64,000 bases of DNA from assembly GCA_023213315.1 (NCBI GenBank), contig JAKCPI010015614.1:1-64000 (forward strand), in the 5' to 3' direction. Within the stretch, counting starts at the first letter, position 1; the number at the start of each line of letters is the position of its first letter. Shown here piece by piece: positions 41,601 to 46,185 of the stretch. Under the pieces are notes generated by a model, which was given only the letters and a program-made list of their open reading frames with translations, was not told the DNA's origin and did not search any database. A program made the position numbers and the translations under genes. The stretch is from Euborellia annulipes. Its lineage: Eukaryota; Arthropoda; Insecta; Dermaptera; Anisolabididae.

Positions 41601-41728
41601 GAAGACAAAATATTGAATATCTACTTCTACTTTTTGTTAAAATATACTTACTAACGTCCCGTTCTTGGGTCATATTTTCTATCCCAACCAGGAGGTAAGG
41701 CGCCTGTAACGTCGTGATTCTCCGCCAT
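11329..41728 (-). CDS. WW- and CUE-domain protein, ten-exon gene
   Basis: Exons in coding order: 41728-41652, 38757-38652, 38037-37918, 34996-34866, 29791-29610, 26303-26044, 24737-24548, 22152-21898, 20333-20217, 11551-11329. All have GT/AG borders and the phases agree at every join. The protein is about 553 residues. Residues 11-42 are a WW domain, starting LPPGW, with the two Trp at 15 and 38 and Pro41. About 122-163 is a CUE-like module with the FP motif at 131-132. A second CUE-like module follows (YLKSVFPKAEETVLLDIL), then a third helical module (RYKDIADRLVIFALESVDFD), a G/N/S/K-rich linker and a tail with GPNP repeats. WW domains bind proline-rich ligands and CUE domains usually bind ubiquitin, so an adaptor linking a proline-rich partner to ubiquitin is inferred. 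The only inconsistency is a one-base frame offset inside exon 5. I do not recognise the named orthologue. Confidence 0.85.
11600..13180 (+). mobile_element. Double-hairpin element, copy 1, split by a LINE
   Basis: It starts TCTGGTGTGACTGG with a long hairpin (ACACAACTTTC paired with GAAAGTTGTGT). It continues with the family's inner blocks and resumes after the LINE with ACAAAAGCTTATTTTGAG. The family 3' block (AAATCTCGACATCGAATTTT) closes it. The two halves match uninterrupted copies at 31817 and 48095. No coding capacity is seen. The hairpin at each end and absence of long inverted termini suggest a non-autonomous Helitron/Helentron relative, which is an inference. Confidence 0.65.
12166..12965 (-). 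mobile_element. 3' end of a jockey/CR1-type LINE, decayed
   Basis: Minus-strand frames give reverse-transcriptase C-terminal sequence: DLSWSNHISSVVKSTARKLG, then YKAQIRPCLEYCSHLWRGAS and SLEAIQRRQ (12617-12853). After a frame break come SLDHRRRVSALSLFYRYYHG and the C-terminal FKSNLNRHL words (12285-12613). The plus-strand T run at about 12168-12189 is its poly(A) tail. Short CAATTTT/GAATTTT words flank it and may be a target duplication. It is 5'-truncated and frame-broken, so inactive. A second copy lies at 43290-43735. Confidence 0.78.
13181..14825. other. Intronic or intergenic AT-rich DNA
   Basis: This lies in the large intron between exons 9 and 10 of the WW/CUE gene. It holds a GC-richer patch at 14350-14430 with GTGGTTCCCAACCTGGGG, a word typical of hAT-type MITE ends, and a similar TTCCCAACCTAGGG at about 14693 in the same orientation. 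No coding exon is recognised. Confidence 0.4.
14826..15013. mobile_element. CAATATTGC-rich MITE, copy 2
   Basis: It has the same terminal words as copy 1 (CCCAGACAGCTTGGAATATT and the inverse) and CAATATTGC-type words inside. A third CCCAGACAGC end lies inside at about 14931, as if two units overlap or one is nested in another. Confidence 0.68.
15960..17500. repeat. Composite repeat with TATCGATA-rich ends
   Basis: Both ends carry clusters of GTATCGATAC words (15960-16085 and 17355-17495). Inside, 16500-16700 and 17020-17230 are inverted copies of one unit with AGTACTAGTAC and CGATTTTCTCAAA-like words, also seen in the double-hairpin family. Positions 16235-16452 are runs of G, C, A and T. 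No coding exon. Confidence 0.5.
17501..19504. other. AT-rich intron with dispersed repeat fragments
   Basis: Fragments seen: AACAATGAAATAATCAC at about 17585 (also near 20635, 57395 and 57567), CCATCCAATATGACAAAATAG at about 17770 (also 4200), and GGGCTGCCTAACTACCGGGC at about 17888 (also in the 27160-27680 element). No coding exon. Confidence 0.45.
19505..19890. mobile_element. Fold-back element with hammerhead-like motifs
   Basis: The left arm (from about 19510, GGTGGCAGCCAGGAAAGAGTG) and right arm (to about 19885) are inverted copies, each with GACGTTTCGGT or its complement. The right arm keeps a complete hammerhead-like core; the left arm has lost part of it. No coding capacity. It sits in intron 9 of the WW/CUE gene. 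Confidence 0.62.
19787..19834 (+). ncRNA. Hammerhead ribozyme-like motif
   Basis: In order: GATTGC (stem I), CTGATGA at 19793-19799, stem II GGTC/GACC around an 11-base loop, GAAAC at 19820-19824, GTC, then GCGAATC closing stem I with one bulge. All invariant core positions of a type I hammerhead are present. Stem III is reduced to C-G, as in Penelope-like elements, where dimers are thought to be the active form. Cleavage would follow GTC. Confidence 0.62.
20217..20333 (-). CDS. WW/CUE gene exon 9 (start of GPN-repeat tail)
   Basis: Acceptor TTTCAG, donor GTAAGTTTC. It reads VSRGTSTSEDKAEYRSSYLS then KAMGPDRAAPRGPNDQLLL. The MGPD and RGPN words match the GPNP words of the last exon, supporting the join across an intron of about 8.7 kb. 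Confidence 0.75.
20457..20500 (+). ncRNA. Hammerhead ribozyme-like motif
   Basis: TAC (stem I), CTGAAGA at 20463-20469, stem II GGCCAC/GTGGCC around AGAATAA, GAAAC, GTT, then GTA closing stem I. Stem II is perfect over six pairs. The site is GTT rather than GTC, which may cut more slowly. Confidence 0.5.
20707..21520. repeat. Probable TIR element
   Basis: The left end, GAATAAGGAGGGGCAAAGAT then CCGC, and the right end, GCGGATCTTTGCTCTATATTC, are inverted matches about 0.75 kb apart. Internal words TTGCGGACCTTTGCCC and TTGCGGACATTTGCCCC repeat the terminal theme. No coding exon is seen. Borders are approximate. Confidence 0.42.
21898..22152 (-). CDS. WW/CUE gene exon 8 (Gly/Asn/Ser/Lys-rich linker)
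   Basis: The acceptor TTTTGCAAG allows joining in phase to exon 7 (ESKQSAAAVNKMESEGGG). Then comes a disordered, polar stretch (NINSSNNSGGHDSNGKSND) and a basic end (NNHRRSKANKPVEK). If the donor GTAAGC is ignored, a TAA follows at once, so this could also be an alternative last exon. Confidence 0.72.
22740..23215 (+). mobile_element. Element carrying a hammerhead-like motif
   Basis: The block runs from GGGTGGGTCGTTTTGTC to AATAAAGAAATAACC. The 3' end (hammerhead, then AATAAAGAAATAA) matches the 3' ends at 29110-29130 and 31545-31560. A short frame inside has no recognisable product. Confidence 0.45.
23123..23165 (+). ncRNA. Hammerhead ribozyme-like motif, best-formed copy
   Basis: CAGCT (stem I), CTGAAGA at 23128-23134, stem II GGTTC/GAACC around AAACACG, GAAAC at 23153-23157, GTC, AGCTG (stem I). 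Stems I and II are each perfect over five pairs and every core base is present. Predicted cleavage follows 23160. Confidence 0.68.
23640..23882 (-). repeat. tRNA-headed SINE, copy 1
   Basis: On the minus strand the head reads GGGGCTTGGTGTAGGGGTTA (A box) and GCGGGTTCGGACCCC (B box), a degenerate tRNA. The body runs to the ACTGTGTGAATGTGAGCG region and ends beside a 30-base T run at about 23607. Body or head recurs at 46030-46185 and 58235-58428. Confidence 0.68.
24548..24737 (-). CDS. WW/CUE gene exon 7 (third helical module)
   Basis: After TACAG it reads RSRLQTRYKDIADRLVIFAL, then ESVDFDEERAATILEMMKRE, a helical module resembling CUE/UBA with DFDEERA as the turn between helices. An alanine-rich tail (LAAAAGAVVAVARE) follows. 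It ends in phase 2 before GTATTG. Confidence 0.78.
25378..25676. mobile_element. Fold-back element with hammerhead-like variant
   Basis: Outer arms of about 60 bases are inverted copies (GAAGGAACCGGAGAATAAAA and its complement). Next to the left arm, the minus strand reads CTGATGATGACC then GCCGGTTGAAATATTT, a hammerhead-like CTGATGA...GAAA order with a TAT/TTT-type site. A related motif is at 23440-23480 (minus), CTGAAGA...GGTTGAAATATT. Confidence 0.55.
26044..26303 (-). CDS. WW/CUE gene exon 6 (second CUE module)
   Basis: The acceptor TTTTCAG precedes YLKSVFPKAEETVLLDIL, then SSSDDNVQKATEQLLSMGFE, a second CUE-like helical bundle with its FP motif. A charged region follows (LTLSKREEEQRIRKSLG), then a Pro-rich APAPPPRVK stretch. 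The proposed donor GTACGT at 26043 leaves phase 1, which fits exon 7. Reading through the donor would stop 15 bases further on. Confidence 0.82.
27160..27680. mobile_element. Fold-back element in intron 5
   Basis: The left end has CTGTAGTTAGGCAGCCCAAA and the right end the inverse, TTTGGGTTGCCTAACTACCG, each next to CAATATTATTG / CAATACTATTGCAATAG-like words. The middle (27400-27600) is an inverted copy of the repeat at 2385-2700, so it is composite. No coding exon. Confidence 0.5.
28705..29145. mobile_element. Fold-back element with decayed hammerhead motifs
   Basis: Arms of about 210 bases (28705-28920 and 28945-29145) are inverted copies. Both run from AGCAGCTATGATTATTTCTT through TTCGAATG to a cluster of GACGCTTCGGTCGACTAAG type. 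The core has decayed to CATGAAGA and GAGAC/GAAGC, so ribozyme activity is unlikely. Confidence 0.6.
29610..29791 (-). CDS. WW/CUE gene exon 5, with apparent one-base frame offset
   Basis: The 5' part joins exon 4 in phase and reads KYHQREAVVVSALQVEKHP, the last helix of the first CUE module. In that frame a TGA follows after ILHPR. The 3' part reads sensibly in another frame, ADDSPRHRAPHSSPKMKLR, which joins exon 6 in phase. One extra base between the two parts would reconcile them. The six-base G run at 29650-29655 (C run on the coding strand) is a likely place for an indel. A small intron of the right length with good GT/AG borders was not found. The exon is GC-rich compared with its surroundings. 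A real frameshift, an assembly error and an alternative terminal exon all remain possible. Confidence 0.7.
31080..31565. mobile_element. Fold-back element with hammerhead-like motif
   Basis: Ends: ATCCAAAATTATTTCTTTTA-like sequence at about 31078 (there GCCAAAATTATTTC) and AAAGAAATAATTTTGGATGC at about 31550. A second inverted pair lies inside (GCGACACATTCGAATGAATG at about 31272 and CATGCGAATGTGTCGCTGAA at about 31372). The right arm holds the intact motif listed next; the left arm has lost the CTGAAGA box. Confidence 0.6.
31493..31533 (+). ncRNA. Hammerhead ribozyme-like motif
   Basis: GTT (stem I), CTGAAGA at 31496-31502, stem II GGCC/GGCC around TAAACCAGT, GAAAC at 31521-31525, GTC, AGC (stem I, three pairs with one wobble). 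Core boxes are complete; stem I is short. Confidence 0.5.
31817..32480 (+). mobile_element. Double-hairpin (Helentron-like) element, copy 2
   Basis: 5' hairpin: TCTGGTGTGACTGGCGCACA, then ACACAACTTTC, a short loop, GAAAGTTGTGT and the closing CTTGTCACACCAGA. 3' part: ATGTCGCGAAAACCACTTTT, CTCGACATCGAATTTTTGAC and a terminal hairpin CTTTCTCTCTATATAT/TAAGAGAAAG. A CCCACC tandem lies at about 32313-32332. About 664 bp, no coding capacity. Confidence 0.7.
32977..33146. mobile_element. Near-perfect hairpin MITE
   Basis: Two arms of about 75 bases (from AATGGGTCGTTTTGATAACT to its exact inverse) surround a very short centre near 33055. The arms match at nearly every base, so the insertion is recent or newly converted. 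Non-coding. Confidence 0.72.
33975..34215 (-). mobile_element. Double-hairpin element, 5'-truncated copy on minus strand
   Basis: Inverse of the family's inner and 3' blocks: AAAGTGGTTTTCTCAACATG, AAAATCGGCCAAAAAGTACT, and TTTTAGATGCTCTTTAAAAT. Neither terminal hairpin is complete. Confidence 0.6.
34547..34592 (+). ncRNA. Hammerhead ribozyme-like motif
   Basis: AGCCCCAGTT (stem I), CTGAAGA at 34554-34560, stem II GGTC/GACC around CAGATATGT, GAAAC at 34579-34583, GTT, then AGTCGTGGGCT, whose GGGCT pairs with AGCCC. It is followed by ATTAAATAAAGAATT, the tail seen at the other copies. Confidence 0.55.
34866..34996 (-). CDS. WW/CUE gene exon 4 (first CUE module, N-terminal part)
   Basis: The exon encodes EHSGTNKTDSLGNLQVPDM then DLSVAKIGALFPTVSETHIR and TLLIK. 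The FP in ALFP and the paired leucines further on match the conserved points of CUE domains. It ends in phase 2 before GTAAGTA. Confidence 0.85.
35121..36862 (+). mobile_element. Double-hairpin element with 99-bp array, short copy
   Basis: Left end: hairpin 35121-35400 with arms of about 115 bases (TCTCAGCCAAAAACATCGGA and inverse). Then a 99-bp tandem array, a unique block of about 750 bases, and a right-end hairpin GAGTCGCTCCCGCGACTC at 36841-36858. The opposite-strand copy at 51713-53975 matches end to end and differs mainly in array length. No coding capacity. Hairpins at both ends with a central minisatellite recall DINE-1/Helentron-type non-autonomous elements; this is an inference. Confidence 0.72.
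35510..36112 (+). repeat. 99-bp tandem array, six units
   Basis: The word TGTAAATA recurs at 35613, 35712, 35811, 35910 and 36009, exactly 99 bases apart, with an earlier partial unit at about 35514. Each unit contains CGTTTGGTATCCATTCGAAA, GATAAACATAGGATTTC and TTTTATTTTTGTTATGTTGG. Units differ at a few positions only. Confidence 0.88.
36863..37373. mobile_element. TIR fold-back element directly abutting the array element
   Basis: The ends TTTTCAGAATAGGTTGCATT and AATGCAACCTATTCTGAAAA are inverted. So are inner blocks CCGGGGCCTTTGGCGGGAAT (about 36938) and its inverse (about 37292), and AACAAGTGGT/ACCACTTGTTT near the centre. It holds palindromic TCTAGACTCTAGAGTCTAGA at about 36902. It starts at the base after the 99-bp-array element ends. 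Confidence 0.62.
37545..37628 (-). repeat. tRNA-like segment, SINE head or tRNA pseudogene
   Basis: The minus strand reads TGTGGCAAAGGGTAGCACA (A box), an anticodon-arm-like CTCC/GGAG with a nine-base loop, and CTGGGTTCGATTCTCGGG (B box). The anticodon arm is one pair short with an oversized loop. It overlaps a 147-codon plus-strand open frame that is not a gene. Confidence 0.5.
37918..38037 (-). CDS. WW/CUE gene exon 3 (Gln/Pro linker)
   Basis: Forty codons in phase 0, from SGHGSPDIRGYHVYPANSS through a QHQPQPAFQSPGR stretch to TIIQ, with donor GTAAAATAT. It is low-complexity linker without a recognised domain. The phase fits both neighbours. Confidence 0.75.
38160..38545. mobile_element. 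Tigger/pogo-like MITE
   Basis: Ends: TACAATTGAATCCCGAGAAT and ATCGGGATTCCACTGTATC. The CAGTGGAATCCCGAT-type end is typical of Tigger/pogo derivatives, which insert at TA. Inside are repeated AATTATCGG/CGAATTA words. It lies in the intron between exons 2 and 3 of the WW/CUE gene. Confidence 0.65.
38652..38757 (-). CDS. WW/CUE gene exon 2 (second half of WW domain)
   Basis: After the acceptor TTTTTCAG, the first base completes Tyr26, then YFINYFNKTSTWEDPR follows, giving the second WW-domain Trp (38) and the terminal Pro. A Gln-rich stretch (YRQLQQSQQLPLTETSQ) follows. The exon ends in phase 0 at CAG/gtaaatg. Confidence 0.88.
39081..39200. mobile_element. Short MITE
   Basis: Left: AAAAAACGCTATATTTTCAG then AAATTGTTTTT. 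Right: AAAAACAATTGCTGAAAATA then TAGCGTTTTTT. The arms of about 32 bases are near-perfect inverses around a unique centre. Non-coding. Confidence 0.68.
39395..39478. repeat. GC-rich palindromic repeat
   Basis: GAGCCCGGCTCGGCTC at about 39393 is inverted as GAGCCGAGCCGGGCTC at about 39455, in an AT-rich intron. It resembles GC-rich hAT-type MITE termini, but no target duplication was found. Confidence 0.4.
40256..40441 (-). pseudogene. Gypsy-type pol remnant (C terminus of integrase region)
   Basis: The frame holds SKEHVAKIKERQRANYNRRH, the pattern that follows the integrase core in many Ty3/gypsy polyproteins (a helix rich in Lys/Arg ending in YNRRH). Only about 60 residues remain and no catalytic residues are present. 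Confidence 0.55.
40479..40831. mobile_element. hAT-type MITE with exact 8-bp target duplication
   Basis: Ends TAGAGCCCTGCACGGG and CCCGTGCAGGGCTCTA are exact inverses. GTCTATAT flanks both sides (40471-40478 and 40832-40839), an 8-bp target duplication as hAT transposases make. The interior is very GC-rich (CCCGCCCGTACCCG words) in an AT-rich region. It inserted into the gypsy remnant and has no coding capacity. Confidence 0.88.
41652..41728 (-). CDS. WW/CUE gene exon 1 (start codon, first half of WW domain)
   Basis: The exon reads MAENHDVTGALPPGWDRKYD and continues PRTGR. ATG is at 41728. It ends after TA of a Tyr codon, before the donor GTAAGTATA. LPPGW is the standard start of a WW domain. 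Confidence 0.85.
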
Positions 41729-42335
41729 TTGTAAAAGAATATTTATTGACCGAAAAAGATTGGCCTGCCCTGGACATTGGGGGCCCGTTCAAAGAGTATA
41801 CAAAAAAGTGTCACATACATAACAAATCAAAACAAATTTAAATTTAATTTAAAATTACGAATGAGCATTAAAATATTGTATACATTTTTAAAATAATGCA
41901 AAAAAAAAAGAAATATGATTATTTCCATAAATTCCATCAAATAAAAAAAAAAAAAATATCCATACTAAAATAAAATTTTTATTTTCCGTTCATTTATTTT
42001 ACAATGTTTTAAATTTTTACTATTTTATTAATATTGTTTGTTATTTTGATTTCATAATTTAAATTTTAAACGTTGGTCATATGTGAAATTAGCCTCTATA
42101 GTATTGTGATTTTTTAATCAATTTTGATATCAATAACTTTTAATTTTAAATAATAATTTTATAAATAATAAATCATTTTATTATTTCGGCTAAATCAACT
42201 TTGTGCAATATTTCATTTCTCCCTGTTATTTTTTCCTTCATGATCGAATTTTTTGTTTGCTAAGTGAAATTAGCTACAGTTCATATTTGAATCGAACAAA
42301 ATGCGGACAATCACTCAGCTATCACTTTTTAAAAA
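41729..42335. promoter_or_regulatory. Probable bidirectional promoter region
   Basis: These 607 bases separate the start codons of the WW/CUE gene (minus) and UCHL5 (plus), so both 5' UTRs and promoters must lie here unless an upstream non-coding exon exists. The sequence is AT-rich; no clear TATA box or CpG cluster can be assigned. Shared regulation is inferred from the layout only. Confidence 0.5.
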
Positions 42336-45300
42336 ATGGCTGATAGTGTAGGAAATTGGTGTCTCATTGAGAGTGATCCAGGAGTTTTTACTGAATTAAT
42401 AAAAGAATTCGGTAAATTATTCACGTTTATAAATTAAAAAAAAAATTTATATCTTTTAATTAATTTATTATTTTTTATAGGAGTTAAAGGGGTACAGGTA
42501 GAAGAATTATGGAGTTTAGATGCCGAACAATTTGAAAATTTAAAGTAATTAATAATTTTTTTTTATATATAAATCTAAATCTTTTTATAAAATAATATGA
42601 ACAAATTTCCAGGCCAATACATGGATTGATTTTCTTATTTAAATGGGTTCAAGATGATGAACCAATAGGTTCAATAGTACAGGATAGTCGATTAGAGAAG
42701 ATATTTTTTGCTAAACAGGTCAATATTTACTAAAATTATACAAAAATGACTATTTTATATTAAATCAGATTTTTTTTTAGGTTATAAATAATGCCTGTGC
42801 CACTCAAGCTATCTTAAGTATTTTATTAAATTGTAAACATCCAGATATATCTCTAGGAGAAACGTTAACCGAATTCAAAGATTTCTGTCAGACATTTGAC
42901 GCAAATATGAAAGGATTAACTTTAACAAATTCTCCAATTATTAGATCAGTACATAATTCTTTTGCCAGGTATATAATAAGTATCTTTATTTTTAATTTAT
43001 TTTATATACTGTAAAGTATATTCATTGGGGAAGAGAGGTGGATTGTCCAAACCACACAAAAAAATTCTTTTTTTTTTTTGGCCACGTTCCTGATGCTTTT
43101 CAAAATTGGTCTATTTAATGATATACCAGGACTAGTCATTGAAAGAGCTACTATATAATAAGATTTTGGGTTTGTTATCCCCGGACTGAAGGATATCTTC
43201 TCTCTAATGATGAATGCGATCTTTGCTCAAAAGGGAATTTTTTAAATTTTTTCAGCTTCACTGCTTTCTTCCTTAAAATAAAACTTTCATTATTTTTTTT
43301 TTTTTTTTTTTGTAATGGGTGCATCAGGTTCAAAGACCTATAATAACCAGTGATCAAATGCAGCCAGGAAGAATATAGTTTAAAAAAAAGGAGAAGCATA
43401 AAATGGAAACTCAACTGCGGGAACTGAGAAGATGTCTGTTGAGATTAGACTTGAAAGTAGTAGTAGAAAGTAGGTTTTGGGGAAGACAGACGCAGAGAGC
43501 TTGTTTCATTCACAGGAGGTCATGTGGACAAAGGAAGATTGGAATTGACTAGTTCTATTAGTCATGAGCTGAACAGCATAGGGATGCTGGGACGATGCCT
43601 CCCTTGTTCAGTAATATGTTGCATTGGGTGCTATAATTGATTTCAATTCGGCAGAGCATTGACCATGATAGTATATATAGAAGAGAGAGAGTGCAAACAC
43701 TTCTTCTATGATCTAGTGACTGTAGGGATACAGTGTATTATGATTATTTTTACTTAAGAGCAAAGTATTTTATATTAGAATTATAAATTTATTAATACAT
43801 AACAAAATTTTTTTCAGGCAAACATTTTTTGAGTTTGATTCTAAACTCGCATCAAAAGATGACGACGTATACCATTTCGTTGGGTACATTCCAATAGATG
43901 GAAGATTGTATGAACTAGATGGTTTAAAACCAGGACCAATCGATTTAGGAGCAATTGGAGCAGATACTGATTGGTTGGATGTCGTGAGACCCATAATCGA
44001 TAAAAGAATTAAAAAATACAATGAAGGAGAAATTCATTTTAATCTAATGGCAATAATTTCTGATAGAAAATCAATTTATGAAAAGAAAATTTTGGATATT
44101 CAAAAACAAATAGAGGTATATATAAAAAAATATTATATGTTTAATAGCACTCATCCAGGACAGTACTTATTCATAAAAGGTTATTGCAGTCCGATGAATT
44201 AAAACAAAATATGTACTTTATTCACAAGTATATGTGACCGTCCACATGAAAAGGTACCAAATCTTCACTGAGCTAAATTTTCAGGAGAGCATATTTACTA
44301 AAAAAGTTCAAAACAATCGATTTTTTTTTTATTAATGATTCGGATTCTCTAATTCTTCATCTTATATGATGGAATATTCGATTCATCAGAATCGATGTTA
44401 TTTTTTATAAAAAATTGAAAAAACAAGACAAAGGTGAGATAAGAGAAAAACAAACTTTAAACTCATTTTTCCCAAAACTAGATTTTTCATAACCAACATT
44501 TTAAAAATTCACATCTTCCATATAAAAAATAATACAAAAATTCTAAAAATACCGGCCTGCTCAGTAGGAGATGTTCTGTACAGAAAGCATAAAAACTCAA
44601 TTTTGACCCCGGTGAAGATTTGGTACCTTTTCATGTGGACTGTCACATATATTTACTTGTATACATATATCATGCTTTAATTCATCAGACTGCAAAGGCC
44701 TCTTTACTTCCCATAAGTTTTTTAGATGTTAAGACTAAAAATTTATTTTTCAAAGTATTTATTCAATTTACCTCTCACAAGTAGGTAATTTGCCTAATAG
44801 CTATTTATTTGTAGATATATCGGTCTCAATGTGATCAAATCACCCTTGGTACAAGTAACGGTTCTACAAATCCTCACATATTTCATTCCAATATGTTATA
44901 GTAAATGAGCTCTATGACACAAATTTTCATATTAATATTTATAAAATTTGTGTCATGGCGAACTCATCTACTATAACATATTGGGATGAAATAAGTGGGG
45001 ATTTACAGAACAACCGTTGCTTGTACTGGGATCCAAATATCTACAAATAGATGGATAATACTCAACCTTATGAGAAATGGCTGTTACAGGGAATTATATA
45101 TATATAATTATTATTATATATATATTTTTATTAAAGATTGGGAAAGCCTGGTTAGATATTGAAATAATAACGCTTGTTCTGGAGATATATTCAGGCCAAA
45201 TGGTAATTCCACTATTCACTAGTCGACGTTTCTGAACGAGTCTGAACGCCTCCCAATAGTTCTGAAGAAGGACGTTCAGACCTCAGAAACGTCGAATAGT

Positions 45301-45825
45301 AGAAATAGAAATTTTGGCCTGAATATTCTTCCAGAATAAGCGTTATTATTTGAACATATATTTTTATTAATATTGAATTACACAGACAATAAAAAAACCT
45401 GTTCTTGAATGGTTCTAAAATATTTAATTTGTTCTAATATTCAAGAACATCTAGGATTTTTTATTGTCTGTGTAAAACCTCTCGTAATTCAATATTACCC
45501 TATATATTACCAGACCACACCATGGTTAATAATATATTTTTATTATTTTCAAATTATAATTTCCACTTTGTTTTAGGTTAACGGGATGGAAACAGATATT
45601 CAACAACAAGAAATGGCTCGTTTACGTGTCTTAGTTGAAGAGGAAGAATTAAAATTTAAACAATATCAAATAGAAAATATACGTAGAAAACACAATTATC
45701 TTCCATTAATTGTTGAAATTCTTAAAATCTTAGCAAAAGGAGGACAATTGCTACCATTATATGAAAAAGCCAAGGAAAGAGCATTAGAAAAAGAAACAAA
45801 AAAGGAGGAAGCCAAAGTAAATTAA
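42336..45825 (+). CDS. UCHL5: Ubiquitin carboxyl-terminal hydrolase isozyme L5 (UCH37)
   Basis: Six exons: 42336-42411, 42481-42544, 42613-42718, 42781-42968, 43818-44115, 45577-45825. All have GT/AG borders and consistent phases, giving 326 residues (human UCHL5 is 329). The start MADSVGNWCLIESDPGVFTE is typical of the family. The catalytic set is intact: Gln82, Cys88 in NNACATQA, His164 in YHFVGYIP, Asp179 in LYELDG; the Cys, His and Asp positions equal the human numbers. The C-terminal helices (ENIRRKHNYLPLIVEILKIL) and Lys/Glu tail match the region that binds the proteasome receptor ADRM1/Rpn13 and INO80G. The enzyme trims ubiquitin chains at the 19S proteasome. Introns 1-3 are under 100 bases; introns 4 and 5 are enlarged by mobile elements. 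Confidence 0.96.
42781..42968 (+). CDS. UCHL5: UCHL5 exon 4 (catalytic cysteine)
   Basis: It reads VINNACATQAILSILLNC with nucleophile Cys88, then the crossover-loop region, ending at SVHNSFAR with the last Arg codon split (AG/gtatat). Confidence 0.95.
43290..43735 (-). mobile_element. LINE 3' end, copy 2, in UCHL5 intron 4
   Basis: It matches the 12166-12965 LINE over its 3' part: TGCAGCCAGGAAGA, AACTCAACTGCGGGAACTGA, GAAGATGTCTGTTGAG and TCGGCAGAGCATTGACCATG. The plus-strand T run at 43292-43311 is its poly(A) tail. It is a little shorter than copy 1 and has more indels. It explains most of the 849-base intron. Confidence 0.72.
43818..44115 (+). CDS. UCHL5: UCHL5 exon 5 (catalytic His and Asp)
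   Basis: From QTFFEFDSKLASKDDDVYHF it carries His164, then LYELDGLKPGPIDLG with Asp179. It ends QKQIE in phase 0 at GAG/gtatat. An open frame continues into the intron for 29 codons but does not match the family. Confidence 0.95.
44180..44705. mobile_element. Fold-back element in UCHL5 intron 5
   Basis: Ends GCAGTCCGATGAATTAAAAC / GCTTTAATTCATCAGACTGC and CATGAAAAGGTACCAAATCT (about 44247) / AGATTTGGTACCTTTTCATG (about 44612) are inverted pairs. A second inverted pair sits inside (TTTACTAAAA and similar). Non-coding. Confidence 0.62.
44815..45055. repeat. Palindromic repeat in UCHL5 intron 5
   Basis: CTATTTATTTGTAGATATAT and its inverse ATATCTACAAATAG bound two arms sharing AACGGTT, AACATATTGG and TGACACAAATTTT words, with the centre near 44935. 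It is related to the fragment at 4120-4265. Confidence 0.58.
45170..45345 (+). mobile_element. Small fold-back element with hammerhead-like motif
   Basis: Arms ATAATAACGCTTGTTCTGGA and its inverse enclose inverted GGCCAAAT and TCGACGTTTCTGA words. The right half has CTGAAGA at 45262-45268, then GAAAC at 45286-45290 and GTC. Stem II is poor, so this is a variant or decayed copy. Confidence 0.5.
45375..45500. repeat. Small hairpin repeat
   Basis: TTACACAGACAATAAAAAA at about 45377 is inverted as TTTTTTATTGTCTGTGTAA at about 45456, with TTCTTGAAT/ATTCAAGAA inside. Confidence 0.55.
45577..45825 (+). CDS. UCHL5: UCHL5 exon 6 (C-terminal Rpn13-binding region)
   Basis: After TTGTTTTAG it reads VNGMETDIQQQEMARLRVLV, EEEELKFKQYQIENIRRKHN, and ends in KETKKEEAKVN and TAA. 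The helical, charged tail is that of the UCH37-like (DEUBAD-related) domain. Confidence 0.95.
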   Translation, partial: VNGMETDIQQQEMARLRVLVEEEELKFKQYQIENIRRKHNYLPLIVEILKILAKGGQLLPLYEKAKERALEKETKKEEAKVN

Positions 45826-45952
45826 TCTAAAGACTTTTTTATTTAAATATGCTGATTTTTGATTGAGGAGAACTGTTTTAATTTCTTTTATGTGTGAAAA
45901 TTTTTTTTATTATATAAATATAATACATTCTTAATACATATCAATTTTATTT

Positions 45953-45958
45953 AATAAA
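45953..45958 (+). terminator. UCHL5 poly(A) signal
   Basis: AATAAA 128 bases after the UCHL5 stop codon in AT-rich 3' UTR; the nearest standard signal in the right orientation. Confidence 0.55.
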
Positions 45959-46029
45959 ACTTCAATAATAATCATTATTGTCTTTTACACCAATAATTCC
46001 TAAATGTTTTTTTTTTTAATATATATTTT

Positions 46030-46185
46030 TTTATATAAACATTCACCCTTTTTTCTCATTCACACTCACATACACACAGTCTTTTTGGCAACTTAGGCCA
46101 TTTAAGACTTTTACGATAACCGTTATATAATAATATATATTTATTTGAGGTCCAGGCATTCTTATTTAAGCCATCCTAAATGTTG
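46030..46185 (-). repeat. SINE body fragment, copy 2
   Basis: It matches the body at 23640-23790: CATTCACACTCACA, GGCAACTTAGGCCATTTAAG, TTACGATAACCGTTAT and GAGGTCCAGGCATTC. The tRNA-like head is missing. Confidence 0.6.

Noticed and set aside
44116..44202. Extension of the UCHL5 exon 5 frame by 29 codons
   Set aside because: It runs past a good donor (GAG/gtatat) into a fold-back element and does not match the family, whereas exon 6 does.
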